24,686 nt of DNA from Acidobacteriota bacterium (lineage in GTDB: Bacteria; Acidobacteriota; Terriglobia; Bryobacterales; JACQDG01), in contig JACQDG010000388.1 of NCBI GenBank assembly GCA_016201185.1, positions 1 to 24,686 on the forward strand. The letters are read 5' to 3'. The position numbers and the translations under genes were made by a program. Of this stretch, positions 1 to 7,158 are shown one piece after another; position 1 is the stretch's first letter; every line of letters begins with the position of its first letter. The notes below the pieces were generated by a model. The model made no database searches, had not been told where the DNA came from, and was given only the letters and a program-made list of their open reading frames with translations.

Positions 1-52
1 CAATCGCGAACGTCAGGCCGGCACACACATGTTTCGCAATTTTCCACAGCAT
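1..52 (-). CDS. Possible 5' end of a secreted protein, cut by the left edge
   Basis: An ATG at position 52 on the minus strand opens a frame that runs off the left edge after 17 codons. The visible residues begin MLWKIAKHVCAGLTFAI, a basic start followed by a hydrophobic stretch, as in a signal peptide. The same frame has a stop seven codons upstream, so this ATG is the only possible start. No ribosome binding site is visible. The fragment is too short to identify. Two plus-strand frames are also open to the edge here, so the gene could be an illusion. Confidence 0.3.
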   Translation of the reverse strand, partial: MLWKIAKHVCAGLTFAI

Positions 53-222
53 CGGCGTTGGCTGGTGTTGCTATCGGCAAACTCAGTAAAACTCTGTAGG
101 TGAGTCGCAGCGCTGTGCCTCAAGGCGTCCAGCTTAGAGGTGTATATGATCCGCTGGGCCGGACTCGGGCATTCCTCAAGTAATGGTGAATGTCGCCGTT
201 ACTAGAACCTGCTTTTTTCTGA
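53..222. other. Non-coding stretch at the left edge
   Basis: I see no convincing gene in these 170 bases. A 12-codon minus-strand frame with an upstream GAGGA exists but is too short to support. There is no hairpin followed by a T-run that could serve as a terminator for the glycosyltransferase gene ending at 223. Confidence 0.5.
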
Positions 223-2160
223 TTAACGTACCACTGTGATCGAGCCGCGGGCAGGAAGCCAGTGGCCGCCGGCGGGGCGTATGTGGGTGATCCACACCGT
301 GGCCGCCGGATGTGTCACCGGAACGGTCAGCACGGCGCGGCCCTGGACGTCGAGACGGCAGAAGCGGACGGCCGTACGGCTGAAGCTCTGGTCCAGGCTG
401 TAGACCAGGTCGATCCAGGTGTCGGGAAACTCGCGGACCTGGATTGTGTATTGCTGCTGGGGAGCAACCCGGTCTGGGGTGAACTGGACGACGATTCGCT
501 CCGGTCCTTCCACGCTGGCCGCGCTTGGGCCACGGCGGTAAACCTCGTAGATCTCCTCGCCGGAGCGTTCCGCGAACCTCGCCACGCGCTGCATCTCGAC
601 CCCGCTTTCTGCAAGCGAAAAAAAAGCGCGGCGCGGGCCCGGGAAGAACGTCCGCCAGGGGCTGTGCAGCAGAAAAGCATTATTCCGGTCGCGCATCAGG
701 GCCTCAAGGCGCTTCACCTGCTCCGGGTAGCCGGGATCGGAAGGATTGTTCAAGGAGAATAATAAATCCTCGACGTGGAGTTTCCAGCGGGCTCCGAGAA
801 AGGCGACGGGATTGGAAAATCCCCAGTCCAGGGCATAGAGCCTGCGCTCGGGGTTCTGAGCGAGATAAGGGACCAGGCGATATACGGCGTCGGTGAAGCC
901 GCCGGTCCCGCCAGTTCGGGTGTAGATGGCGAGCTGGCGCGCGTTGACAGAAAAATTGACGGCGACGGCGGCCAAAGTGATCACAACGGCGACGAAGCCG
1001 AGCCGCAAGCGCGGCCATTGCTCGGTGGGCATCCAGAGCGAGACTGCCAGGAAGAGCAGCGGGAACGGCTGGAGCATGATCACGTGGTGGGCGCTCGCGC
1101 CTCCGTCAAAAGTCACGAACATGCAGGCATAGATAAAAAGCGAAGTGAGCAAGGGAAACAGAAGGCGGCGCACTGCTCCGGCGCGGTGCGCGACCCAGAG
1201 GTTGAGCGGCATAAGCAAGAGCGCCAGGGCGAGTAGCGGCAGGGTGATGGTATAGTGGCGCTGCCCGAGGCGGTACATCCAGCCGGCCAGGCGCGGAAGC
1301 GCAATTCCGGAGGCGGACGGGGAAGGCTCCAGCAGGTCCTCGCCGGTGAGGGAAGCCATGAAGTCGCCGCGGAAAGTGCTCTGGGCCTGTAGAAGCTTGA
1401 ACCAGGTCACCTCGAACTGCCCGCGCTCGCGCCAGGTCTGGCCGGAATACTTCCAGTTAAAGAAAAGCAGCGGCGCGGCGCCCAGGAGTAAGGCAGCCAC
1501 GGCCAGCGGCAGGGCGCTGCGGCTCGAGCGAAGCCGCTCGAGCGTTTCGCGAGGAAAAAGCAAAACAATGGTCGCAGCCAACCCAGACAGAATCCAGATG
1601 AAGTTGGCCTTATCCCACAGTCCCAGGCCGAAAAAAAACATCCCCCCAACCAGAGCGCGGCAAGAGCCCGCGTCGAGCCAGCGCGTCAGCAGAACCAACC
1701 CTCCCATCTTGAACAAGTGCATCAGGGCCGTCGGCCCGAAATCGAGACGGATAGTGTAGACGAAGCTCGGGTCGGTCGAAACCAGGGCCGCAGTGAGCAA
1801 AGCGATAGGGGAGCCGTACCAGCGCCGGACGAAGCGGAAGATCAGCCAGAGGGCGACCGCCCCGACAGCGATGCCGAAAGCCCGGTAGCCCGGCACCGTC
1901 ATAGGTATCACCAGAAACCATAACCAGAGCAGCCAGCCCTTCAGCGCTCCGACGTAAGACATGATCATCAGTGGGAGCCGGTGGCCGTCCCACTCGACGG
2001 CCGCCGGAGCGCCGGGCCGCACCGGAGTGGAGAGCACGGGCAGGTGCAGAAGTTCGTCCTGCTGGGGGCCGGGCAGATGGATCCAGGCCGCGGCGAACAG
2101 CAGGAAAGCCAGCAGGCTGGCGGAGAAGAGCGGGGCCTCGGCGCGCAGCCGGATAGTCAT
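223..2160 (-). CDS. GT39-like polytopic membrane glycosyltransferase
   Basis: A 645-residue integral membrane protein of the dolichyl-phosphate-mannose mannosyltransferase/ArnT (GT39/GT83) type. These enzymes use a polyprenyl-phosphate sugar and glycosylate proteins or lipids on the outer face of the inner membrane. The first membrane segment covers about residues 10-30 and is followed by the acidic pair D35-E36 (in QQDE), at the place of the catalytic Asp-Glu of the family. About ten further hydrophobic segments run to about residue 405. A soluble C-terminal part of some 200 residues follows and would face the periplasm. The gene lies 36 bases downstream of a methyltransferase gene on the same strand, so the two are probably co-transcribed. 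The donor sugar and acceptor cannot be read from the sequence, and the C-terminal part has no motif I recognise. Confidence 0.75.
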   Translation of the reverse strand: MTIRLRAEAPLFSASLLAFLLFAAAWIHLPGPQQDELLHLPVLSTPVRPGAPAAVEWDGHRLPLMIMSYVGALKGWLLWLWFLVIPMTVPGYRAFGIAVGAVALWLIFRFVRRWYGSPIALLTAALVSTDPSFVYTIRLDFGPTALMHLFKMGGLVLLTRWLDAGSCRALVGGMFFFGLGLWDKANFIWILSGLAATIVLLFPRETLERLRSSRSALPLAVAALLLGAAPLLFFNWKYSGQTWRERGQFEVTWFKLLQAQSTFRGDFMASLTGEDLLEPSPSASGIALPRLAGWMYRLGQRHYTITLPLLALALLLMPLNLWVAHRAGAVRRLLFPLLTSLFIYACMFVTFDGGASAHHVIMLQPFPLLFLAVSLWMPTEQWPRLRLGFVAVVITLAAVAVNFSVNARQLAIYTRTGGTGGFTDAVYRLVPYLAQNPERRLYALDWGFSNPVAFLGARWKLHVEDLLFSLNNPSDPGYPEQVKRLEALMRDRNNAFLLHSPWRTFFPGPRRAFFSLAESGVEMQRVARFAERSGEEIYEVYRRGPSAASVEGPERIVVQFTPDRVAPQQQYTIQVREFPDTWIDLVYSLDQSFSRTAVRFCRLDVQGRAVLTVPVTHPAATVWITHIRPAGGHWLPARGSITVVR

Positions 2161-2196
2161 AAGAAGACGATTATAGGCCTGGTACTCCCGAGGCCT

Positions 2197-3015
2197 CTAA
2201 TTGCCCCGTGTTATGCGGAGCACGAGATAAGGGTTGAGCGGCGAGCGGGCCAGCAGGGAGAAAGGGAAATAGCGAAGCAAGTTGAACCAAATTTCGACCG
2301 GGGCCGCAAGGAGCCTACCGTACCATCGACGGGCAGTCCGGCGAAAGGTGAAGCGGCCGGCCGGGCTAAGAGCTTCCACGCGGCAGGTGGGATCGACTAC
2401 GCGCGCGAGCCCGGCCACTTCCTTGAAGGTGGGAAGGAATTTCTCCGTGGGCCAGTGGAATCGGGGGAGGGCGCGATGTTCATCGTGCCAGAAGTCGATG
2501 GGGAAAGCCCCGTTTGGATGGTCAATAAAGAGCACACCAGGGCGTCGCAGCACGCGCAGGCACTCCTTCAGGAACCGCCGCCGATGCTCGGCCTGATCCG
2601 GGAGGGGATCCACCCTGTAGACGGGTTCCCACTGCTCCCGCACCCCGATGTGTTCCAGCAAGCCGGAGTTTAGGACGATGTCGAAGCGCGCATCGGCAAA
2701 CGGCAGCCGGGTGGCGTCGGCGGCGCACAGGCCGGTTCTCGGCAGCCGGGGGCGTTGCCGCCATTGGTCGTAGCGAACCGGCCAGTTGTCGATGCCATAG
2801 GCCGAAAACCCGGCCTCCGCGAGGCACTCGACCGAGAGCCCGTTGCCGCAGCCGGAGTCGAGCACCCGCACCTGGGCCGGTTCGAGCCGGTGAGCCCGGC
2901 AAAAATCCAGGAACAGCGGCAGGTAGTAGTAGTGTATGCAGTGGCGGACGCCAACTTCCTCGTCCCGAAGCGTGAGCTCCTGGCAAGCGCGCAAATCATC
3001 GCGGCTGTGACTCAT
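2197..3015 (-). CDS. Class I SAM-dependent methyltransferase (Methyltransf_11/25 type)
   Basis: A 272-residue cytoplasmic protein with a Rossmann-type methyltransferase fold. Motif I is VLDSGCGNG at residues 51-59, followed by an acidic motif II (YGIDNW), an AADATRLPFAD stretch that would contact the adenine, and a motif IV region DIVLNSGLLEHI. I place the start at ATG 3015. A longer frame reaches 3135 but would overlap the divergent gene at 3065, and its extra residues are not methyltransferase-like. No Shine-Dalgarno sequence precedes this ATG, and an extended -10 element lies 9 bases upstream, so the mRNA may be leaderless. The membrane glycosyltransferase follows 36 bases later, so the substrate may be a glycan, lipid or quinone. 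That link is inferred from position only. Confidence 0.82.
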   Translation of the reverse strand: MSHSRDDLRACQELTLRDEEVGVRHCIHYYYLPLFLDFCRAHRLEPAQVRVLDSGCGNGLSVECLAEAGFSAYGIDNWPVRYDQWRQRPRLPRTGLCAADATRLPFADARFDIVLNSGLLEHIGVREQWEPVYRVDPLPDQAEHRRRFLKECLRVLRRPGVLFIDHPNGAFPIDFWHDEHRALPRFHWPTEKFLPTFKEVAGLARVVDPTCRVEALSPAGRFTFRRTARRWYGRLLAAPVEIWFNLLRYFPFSLLARSPLNPYLVLRITRGN

Positions 3016-3024
3016 TGTTGATGG

Positions 3025-3033
3025 ATTGTAGCA
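3025..3033 (-). promoter_or_regulatory. Extended -10 promoter core for the methyltransferase gene
   Basis: The minus strand reads TGCTACAAT, an extended -10 (TGn plus TACAAT, five of six matches to TATAAT). It ends 9 bases before the ATG at 3015, so transcription would begin 2-3 bases before the start codon. I see no good -35 box. The divergent methyltransferase gene at 3065 shares this 49-base region. Confidence 0.5.
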
Positions 3034-3064
3034 AGGCGCGGATTTCGTGTAGTAAACTCGCAGC

Positions 3065-3745
3065 ATGATTCGAACTGTGCTCCTTTCGATCTTCCTTGCC
3101 CTCATCCTGGCCGCCGGTAGCCTCGCCCAGCACACCCACGGCGGGGATTATCAGCGGCACCATGTTCCGACGTCGGCCGAGGAATGGATCAAGACCCTGG
3201 AGGAGCCGAAGCGGGACGAGTGGCAGAAGCCGCACGAGGTGGTCCAGTCCCTGGCCCTGATACCGGGCTCGACAGTCGCCGACATCGGCGCCGGCTCGGG
3301 CTACTTCGCGCTTCGGTTCGCCCACATGCTCGGCCCGCAGGGCAAGGTGCTGGCCGTGGACATCGACCAGAAGCTCGTGGACCACGTTCGCGAGCGGGCG
3401 GCGGAACTCAAGCTGGCCAACGTGGAAGCGATCCTGGCCGCGACGGACGATCCGCATTTGGCGGCTGGGACGGCGGACGTGATCTTCTTCTGCGACGTGA
3501 TCCACCACATCGAAGGGCGACCGGCCTACTACAAATTACTAAAACGAGCGCTGCGGCCCGGGGGCCGGCTGGTGATCATTGATTTTCACAAGTGCGCCCT
3601 GCCGGTGGGCCCGCCCCCGGAGATGAAGATCGCCCGCGAGGAGATGATCCGCGAGCTCGAGGCGGCTGGTTTCCGGGTCGCGCGGGAGCACGGCTTTCTG
3701 CCATATCAATACTTCCTGGAGTTCGAGCAGGGGGCAGGCAGTTAG
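3065..3745 (+). CDS. Exported class I SAM-dependent methyltransferase
   Basis: A 226-residue protein with an N-terminal signal peptide (residues 1-21: MIRTVLL, a hydrophobic core, then a SLAQ cleavage region). A complete methyltransferase domain follows: motif I VADIGAGSGYFALRF at about residues 71-85, acidic motif II AVDID at about 97-101, a DVIHHI segment at motif IV, and LRPGGRLVIIDFH at the motif V/VI position. A short HTHGGDYQRHH stretch after the signal peptide is rich in histidine and could bind metal. The start is ATG 3065. It has no ribosome binding site, but a TAAACT hexamer ends 6 bases upstream. The amidohydrolase gene follows after 35 bases. An exported methyltransferase is odd because S-adenosylmethionine is cytoplasmic, so the protein may have lost or changed the activity. 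Confidence 0.82.
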   Translation: MIRTVLLSIFLALILAAGSLAQHTHGGDYQRHHVPTSAEEWIKTLEEPKRDEWQKPHEVVQSLALIPGSTVADIGAGSGYFALRFAHMLGPQGKVLAVDIDQKLVDHVRERAAELKLANVEAILAATDDPHLAAGTADVIFFCDVIHHIEGRPAYYKLLKRALRPGGRLVIIDFHKCALPVGPPPEMKIAREEMIRELEAAGFRVAREHGFLPYQYFLEFEQGAGS

Positions 3746-3780
3746 TTCCGTCCCATTTCTTGCTGCAACCGGGAGTTGAT

Positions 3781-5457
3781 ATGAAATCTACGTTAGCCTT
3801 GCTCTTCTTGGCGGTGCGGCTCGCTGGCTTGCTGGCGGCCCAGCCGGCCGACCTGGTGCTTTATAACGGCAACATCCACACCGTGAACGACAAGCAGCCT
3901 CATGCCGACGCTGTGGCGGCGACCGGGGGCAAGATCGTTTTCGTAGGCTCGACCGCGGAGGCGACAAAGCACATCGGCCCCAAGACAACCGCCATCGATT
4001 TGCGCGGGATGACTGTGGTGCCGGGCCTGGTCGATTCCCACTACCACCTGCGCGACGTCGGGGCGCGGGAGGTGAACCTGAACTTGGAGGGAATCACCAG
4101 CCTGGCCGGCTTCCTGGCAGCGGTGAAGGCCCGGGTAGACAAGGCCAAGCCCGGCGAATGGATCAGCGGCGGCGGATGGAACGAGGGTACCTGGACACCG
4201 CAGGTCTTCCCGACGCGGTTCGACCTGGACAAGGTTTCGCCCAACAATCCGGTCTGGCTGGTGCGCACCGATGGCCACGGCGCGGTGGCCAATTCCATGA
4301 CCATCAAGATCGCCGGGGTCACTCGCGACGCGCCGAATCCCTTCGGCGGCGAGATCATGCGCGATCCCAAAACGGGCGAGCCGACCGGGATGTTCCTCGA
4401 CAATGCCCATTCCCTGATTGAAAAGCACCTGCCGAAAGACTCCGCCAGCATGATGCGCCGGGACCTGATCCTGGGCGTGGAGCGCAGCATCAAGCTCGGC
4501 TGGACCCAGGTGGGCATCCCCGGCAACTCCTACGGCGAGGTGGACGAGATTCGCGAGTTGTACCAGGAGGGCAAGATCAAGCTGCGCATTTACAATGCCG
4601 TCGAAGGGCCGGGTCCCGCCGCCAGGCGTCTGCTCACAGAAGGTCCGGTTTTTGGGGCTTATGGCGGCCGCTTCACCATGCGCGGCATCAAGGTCGTCGC
4701 CGACGGCGCTATCGGCTCCAAGGGCGCGGCGCTTCTCGCCCCGTACGAAGACCACCACACCAGCGGCTTTATGACCTGGAAGGAAGAGGACCTGATGCCG
4801 ATGTTCGAGGAAGCGCTGCGCAAGGGTATCCAGGTCGAGACCCATGCCATCGGCGACCGGGCCAATCGCCTTATCCTCAACTGGTACGAGAAAGCTTTTC
4901 GCCATGTGCCGCCGGAGCAGCGCAAGATCGCCGAGCCGCGCTGGCGGATCGAGCATGCGCAGCACATCAACTCGCAGGACATCCCGCGCTTCGCCCAGCT
5001 CAAGGTGATTCCCTCCATGCAGCCGTCCCACGCCATCAGCGACCTGCTCTTTTTGAAGAGCCGGCTGGGCCTGGAGCGCATGGGCGACGCCTATGCCTGG
5101 CAGAGCCTGATCAAAGCGAGCTCCATCATCGCCGGCGGCAGCGACGCCCCGGTGGAGCGTGGCGAGCCCATGATCGAGTTCTACGCTGCTGTGGTCCGCA
5201 AGACGCTCAAAGGGGAATCGGGCGAAGGATGGCACCCAGAGCTGGCCGTCTCGCGCGACCAGGCGCTCAAGATGCTTACCCTCTGGCCGGCCTACGCCAC
5301 TTTCGAGGAGGATATTCGCGGCTCCATCGAGCCCGGCAAGGTAGCCGACTTCACCGTGCTTTCCCAGGACATTATGAAGCTGCCAGAGACGGAGATACCT
5401 AAGACCGCCTGTAAAATGACGGTGATCAGCGGCGAGGTGGTTTATCGCGCGCCGTGA
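3781..5457 (+). CDS. Exported amidohydrolase, YtcJ/NfdA (Amidohydro_3) type
   Basis: A 558-residue metal-dependent hydrolase of the amidohydrolase superfamily. Residues 1-20 form a signal peptide ending LLAAQ. The N-terminal beta-sandwich starts ADLVLYNGNIHTVND. The metal ligands are recognisable: H87 and H89 in DSHYH, a histidine in ETHAIGDRA, a histidine in RIEHAQHI, and an aspartate in GGSDAP. The C-terminus closes the sandwich with GSIEPGKVADFTVL. Length and motif order match the family, whose members cleave N-formyl, N-acyl or cyclic amide bonds; the substrate cannot be predicted. The start is ATG 3781, with GGGAG 5 bases upstream and the signal peptide directly after it; the longer open frame begins inside the methyltransferase gene. 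It is probably co-transcribed with the exported methyltransferase, and both products would act outside the cytoplasm. Confidence 0.9.
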   Translation: MKSTLALLFLAVRLAGLLAAQPADLVLYNGNIHTVNDKQPHADAVAATGGKIVFVGSTAEATKHIGPKTTAIDLRGMTVVPGLVDSHYHLRDVGAREVNLNLEGITSLAGFLAAVKARVDKAKPGEWISGGGWNEGTWTPQVFPTRFDLDKVSPNNPVWLVRTDGHGAVANSMTIKIAGVTRDAPNPFGGEIMRDPKTGEPTGMFLDNAHSLIEKHLPKDSASMMRRDLILGVERSIKLGWTQVGIPGNSYGEVDEIRELYQEGKIKLRIYNAVEGPGPAARRLLTEGPVFGAYGGRFTMRGIKVVADGAIGSKGAALLAPYEDHHTSGFMTWKEEDLMPMFEEALRKGIQVETHAIGDRANRLILNWYEKAFRHVPPEQRKIAEPRWRIEHAQHINSQDIPRFAQLKVIPSMQPSHAISDLLFLKSRLGLERMGDAYAWQSLIKASSIIAGGSDAPVERGEPMIEFYAAVVRKTLKGESGEGWHPELAVSRDQALKMLTLWPAYATFEEDIRGSIEPGKVADFTVLSQDIMKLPETEIPKTACKMTVISGEVVYRAP

Positions 5458-5475
5458 ACCGGGCGGTCTCGAACC

Positions 5476-6114
5476 CTACCCTTCCGATTTTCCCACCACC
5501 GTGATGCCGAGTTCTAGCGAACCGGTCTTGAGGTTCACTACCTCGTGGTTATCGCCGGTGTGCTGCACGCTGGGGTACTTAGTTCCAGAATCCGGGAGCA
5601 ACAAGAAGAGCGTGGAGGGATGAGTGGTACCGCTGGCCTTGCGGCTCATGCCGACCACGGCGTCGAAGGTAAGCTTGGCGGCGGGGTCCGGGTCGATCGT
5701 GACCGGCGATAACAAGAAAAAGTCGCGGCGCGGGGCCACGCCCTGGTGGTTGCCGTCCTCCGGATGCAGGCTGAAGCGCAGCGTGTAGACGCCGGGTTTG
5801 ATGGGCTGGCCGCGGTAATCCGCACCCGCCTTCACGTAACGGATGACGCCGACTAGGGTGTTCATCGGCAGGTCGGGAAAATCCGAGCCTCGCGGCGGAT
5901 CGGCCGGTTTCTCAGTGGGCACAGCTTTGCGCAGCCAGACCTCCACGAAAGGGGCGCCGGAGCCGTCCTTCACGCGGTATCCGCCGGCCTCCAGAGCGGC
6001 CTTCATGCCAGCGGAAACGCCCTCGGCGTCGCAAAGTCCGTTCGGCTCGACCGTGTATTGAGCCAGGGCCGAAGACACAAAGAAACAAGCGGCAAGCAGG
6101 ATGGATCGGAGCAT
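5476..6114 (-). CDS. Secreted protein of unknown function, 212 residues
   Basis: I do not recognise this family. Residues 1-19 form a clear signal peptide (MLRSILLAACFFVSSALAQ). The mature part begins YTVEPNG and has a central VGVIRYVKAGADYRG segment, then GVYTLRFSLHPEDGNHQG, which reads like the beta-strands of a small beta-sandwich. A DPDPAAKLTFDAVVG stretch and a C-terminal LELGITVVG follow. No catalytic motif is evident, and the mature protein has a single cysteine. The start is ATG 6114; there is no ribosome binding site, and a TAAAAT hexamer lies 9 bases upstream. It ends 18 bases from the end of the convergent amidohydrolase gene. It is the last gene of the minus-strand run that starts with the Mo hydroxylase, but a hairpin separates it from the DUF1326 gene. 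Confidence 0.7.
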   Translation of the reverse strand: MLRSILLAACFFVSSALAQYTVEPNGLCDAEGVSAGMKAALEAGGYRVKDGSGAPFVEVWLRKAVPTEKPADPPRGSDFPDLPMNTLVGVIRYVKAGADYRGQPIKPGVYTLRFSLHPEDGNHQGVAPRRDFFLLSPVTIDPDPAAKLTFDAVVGMSRKASGTTHPSTLFLLLPDSGTKYPSVQHTGDNHEVVNLKTGSLELGITVVGKSEG

Positions 6115-6123
6115 GACACTATT

Positions 6124-6129
6124 ATTTTA
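6124..6129 (-). promoter_or_regulatory. -10-like hexamer close to the ATG of the secreted protein
   Basis: TAAAAT on the minus strand (five of six matches to TATAAT) ends 9 bases before the ATG at 6114. No Shine-Dalgarno sequence lies between. This fits a leaderless or nearly leaderless transcript, but AT-rich hexamers arise by chance. Confidence 0.3.
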
Positions 6130-6138
6130 ACGCGAGGG

Positions 6139-6171
6139 GACGCAGGGCAGGTGTTAAACCCGCCCTGTGTC
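6139..6171 (-). terminator. Intergenic hairpin between the DUF1326 gene and the secreted-protein gene
   Basis: Two 13-base arms (6139-6151 and 6159-6171) pair with one G-U wobble and one mismatch around a 7-base loop, in the 77 bases between the two genes. On the minus strand it follows the DUF1326 stop codon. There is no T-run directly after the stem, only TTAAAATAAT some 8 bases later, so it could be a weak terminator, an mRNA 3'-end stabiliser, or a palindromic repeat. Confidence 0.45.
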
Positions 6172-6191
6172 GCGGAGGTGCGAAAGGCAGC

Positions 6192-6872
6192 TTACTCGGA
6201 CTCGGTGACGAAGCTTCCCAGAAAGGCGCTGTTCTTGTTGGGGCTCGACCACACCACGTTCAAGCCGTCACCGGCGAACCGGTTCTCCACAGTCCTGGCC
6301 GGCATAGCGTGATCCAGCTTGGTCAGCGGCGGGTAATAGGTGAACGCGTTGTGGCATACCGCGTCGCCGTCCATGATGGCACGGGTCTCGATGCGCGCCA
6401 CCTGGCCCGCCGCCATCTGCACTTTGCCGGCGTGCAGGTTGCCGTTGAAATCGAATGTGACGGGAGCCGTATCCACCCGCACCACCGTCTGGACCAGGTC
6501 GCCAGCCATCTTCTTCACAAAGCTCTGCAAGGCCAGCCGCTGCTCCATGTTGGCGCGCTCGTCCAGGATGAGCACGGCCTTGGCCGGATAGGGGTTGTGA
6601 TAGGGATCGCCCAGGGTGCTCTTGGCCCTTACTACTGCCACGACGCCCAGGCCGTCGAGCGTTACGTTGTTCCAAGAGCCCTGCTCGATCTGCCAGGCCA
6701 TGACGGCCAGATCACCCACCAGCCCCACCTCGGAGTTGGCGAAGCAGTGCGCGACCCAGACGTCGGCGTTCCGGGCTTCCACGTAGTTGCCGCGGATTTC
6801 GCCGGCCAGTCCCAAGGTCGCCGCTCCCAAAAACAGCGCGATTGCCATCAGTGTGAACCAGACTTTCTTCAT
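6192..6872 (-). CDS. Secreted DUF1326 family protein
   Basis: A 226-residue protein with a signal peptide (MKKVWFTLMAIALFLGAATLGLAG, residues 1-24). The mature start GEIRGNYVEARNADVWVAHCFAN and the following GLVGDLAVMAWQIEQGSW match what I know of DUF1326, a family with no established biochemical function. VTLDGLGVVAVVRAKSTLGD and PAKAVLILDERANMEQR are further family segments. I chose ATG 6872 because GGAGG stands 4-5 bases before it and the signal peptide starts there; the open frame continues upstream to 6917 through a hairpin. An extended -10 (TGCTACAAT) just upstream suggests its own promoter. It lies directly downstream of the Mo hydroxylase genes, so a periplasmic link with that enzyme is possible but unproven. 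Confidence 0.8.
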   Translation of the reverse strand: MKKVWFTLMAIALFLGAATLGLAGEIRGNYVEARNADVWVAHCFANSEVGLVGDLAVMAWQIEQGSWNNVTLDGLGVVAVVRAKSTLGDPYHNPYPAKAVLILDERANMEQRLALQSFVKKMAGDLVQTVVRVDTAPVTFDFNGNLHAGKVQMAAGQVARIETRAIMDGDAVCHNAFTYYPPLTKLDHAMPARTVENRFAGDGLNVVWSSPNKNSAFLGSFVTESE

Positions 6873-6889
6873 CCTAAACCTCCAGATTG

Positions 6890-6898
6890 ATTGTAGCA
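6890..6898 (-). promoter_or_regulatory. Extended -10 promoter core for the DUF1326 gene
   Basis: The minus strand reads TGCTACAAT, followed by CAATC and the GGAGG ribosome binding site. Transcription would begin near 6883, about 11 bases before the ATG at 6872. The 14 bases TGCTACAATCAATC differ at one position from those before the methyltransferase gene at 3015. Confidence 0.5.
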
Positions 6899-6903
6899 GG
6901 CAA

Positions 6904-6931
6904 CCCCGAGGCCCCAAAGGGGCCCTCAGGG
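6904..6931 (-). terminator. GC-rich hairpin after the Mo-hydroxylase operon
   Basis: GGCCCC (6910-6915) pairs with GGGGCC (6919-6924) around an AAA loop. The stem extends outward with two further pairs past a bulged C, then a mismatch and three G-C pairs. It sits 5 bases downstream of the stop codon of the 72-residue protein, on the minus strand. No T-run follows, so it is not a textbook intrinsic terminator. Together with the promoter at 6890-6898 it would separate the Mo operon from the DUF1326 gene. Confidence 0.45.
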
Positions 6932-6936
6932 CTGCG

Positions 6937-7155
6937 CTAGATCCTCTCGTAACAGGAACGAGTCAGGTTGCAGGTGTCGAGCGCGACGACTTGGCCATCC
7001 GGTCCCATGCAGTTCTGCGTTCGGACGCACCAGGGGATATGGTCGCTCATCGGCTCGGACGACTTGGAAGGGTCCCACTCCATGTCGATAAACATACCCT
7101 TCCAGCGGATGCTCACGCAGCGCTCGGAGATTACCTTCAATCCCGCGCTTTCCAT
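6937..7155 (-). CDS. Small cysteine-rich protein coupled to the Mo hydroxylase genes
   Basis: I do not recognise this 72-residue protein. It has five cysteines (C13, C43, C49, C62, C68), the last four as C-x5-C-x12-C-x5-C, a symmetric pattern that could bind a metal or form two disulfides. There is no signal peptide or membrane segment. The start ATG 7155 lies 3 bases after the stop codon of the FAD subunit gene, with a purine-rich GGAAAGG just upstream, so translation is probably coupled. The position argues for an accessory subunit, a cofactor carrier or an assembly factor for the enzyme, but this is inference. That it is a real gene rests on its spacing, its non-random composition and the lack of a better frame here. 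Confidence 0.65.
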   Translation of the reverse strand: MESAGLKVISERCVSIRWKGMFIDMEWDPSKSSEPMSDHIPWCVRTQNCMGPDGQVVALDTCNLTRSCYERI

Positions 7156-7158
7156 GGG

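Noticed and set aside
3793..5235. 480-codon minus-strand frame opposite the amidohydrolase
   Set aside because: A shadow of the amidohydrolase, whose metal-binding motifs are intact.
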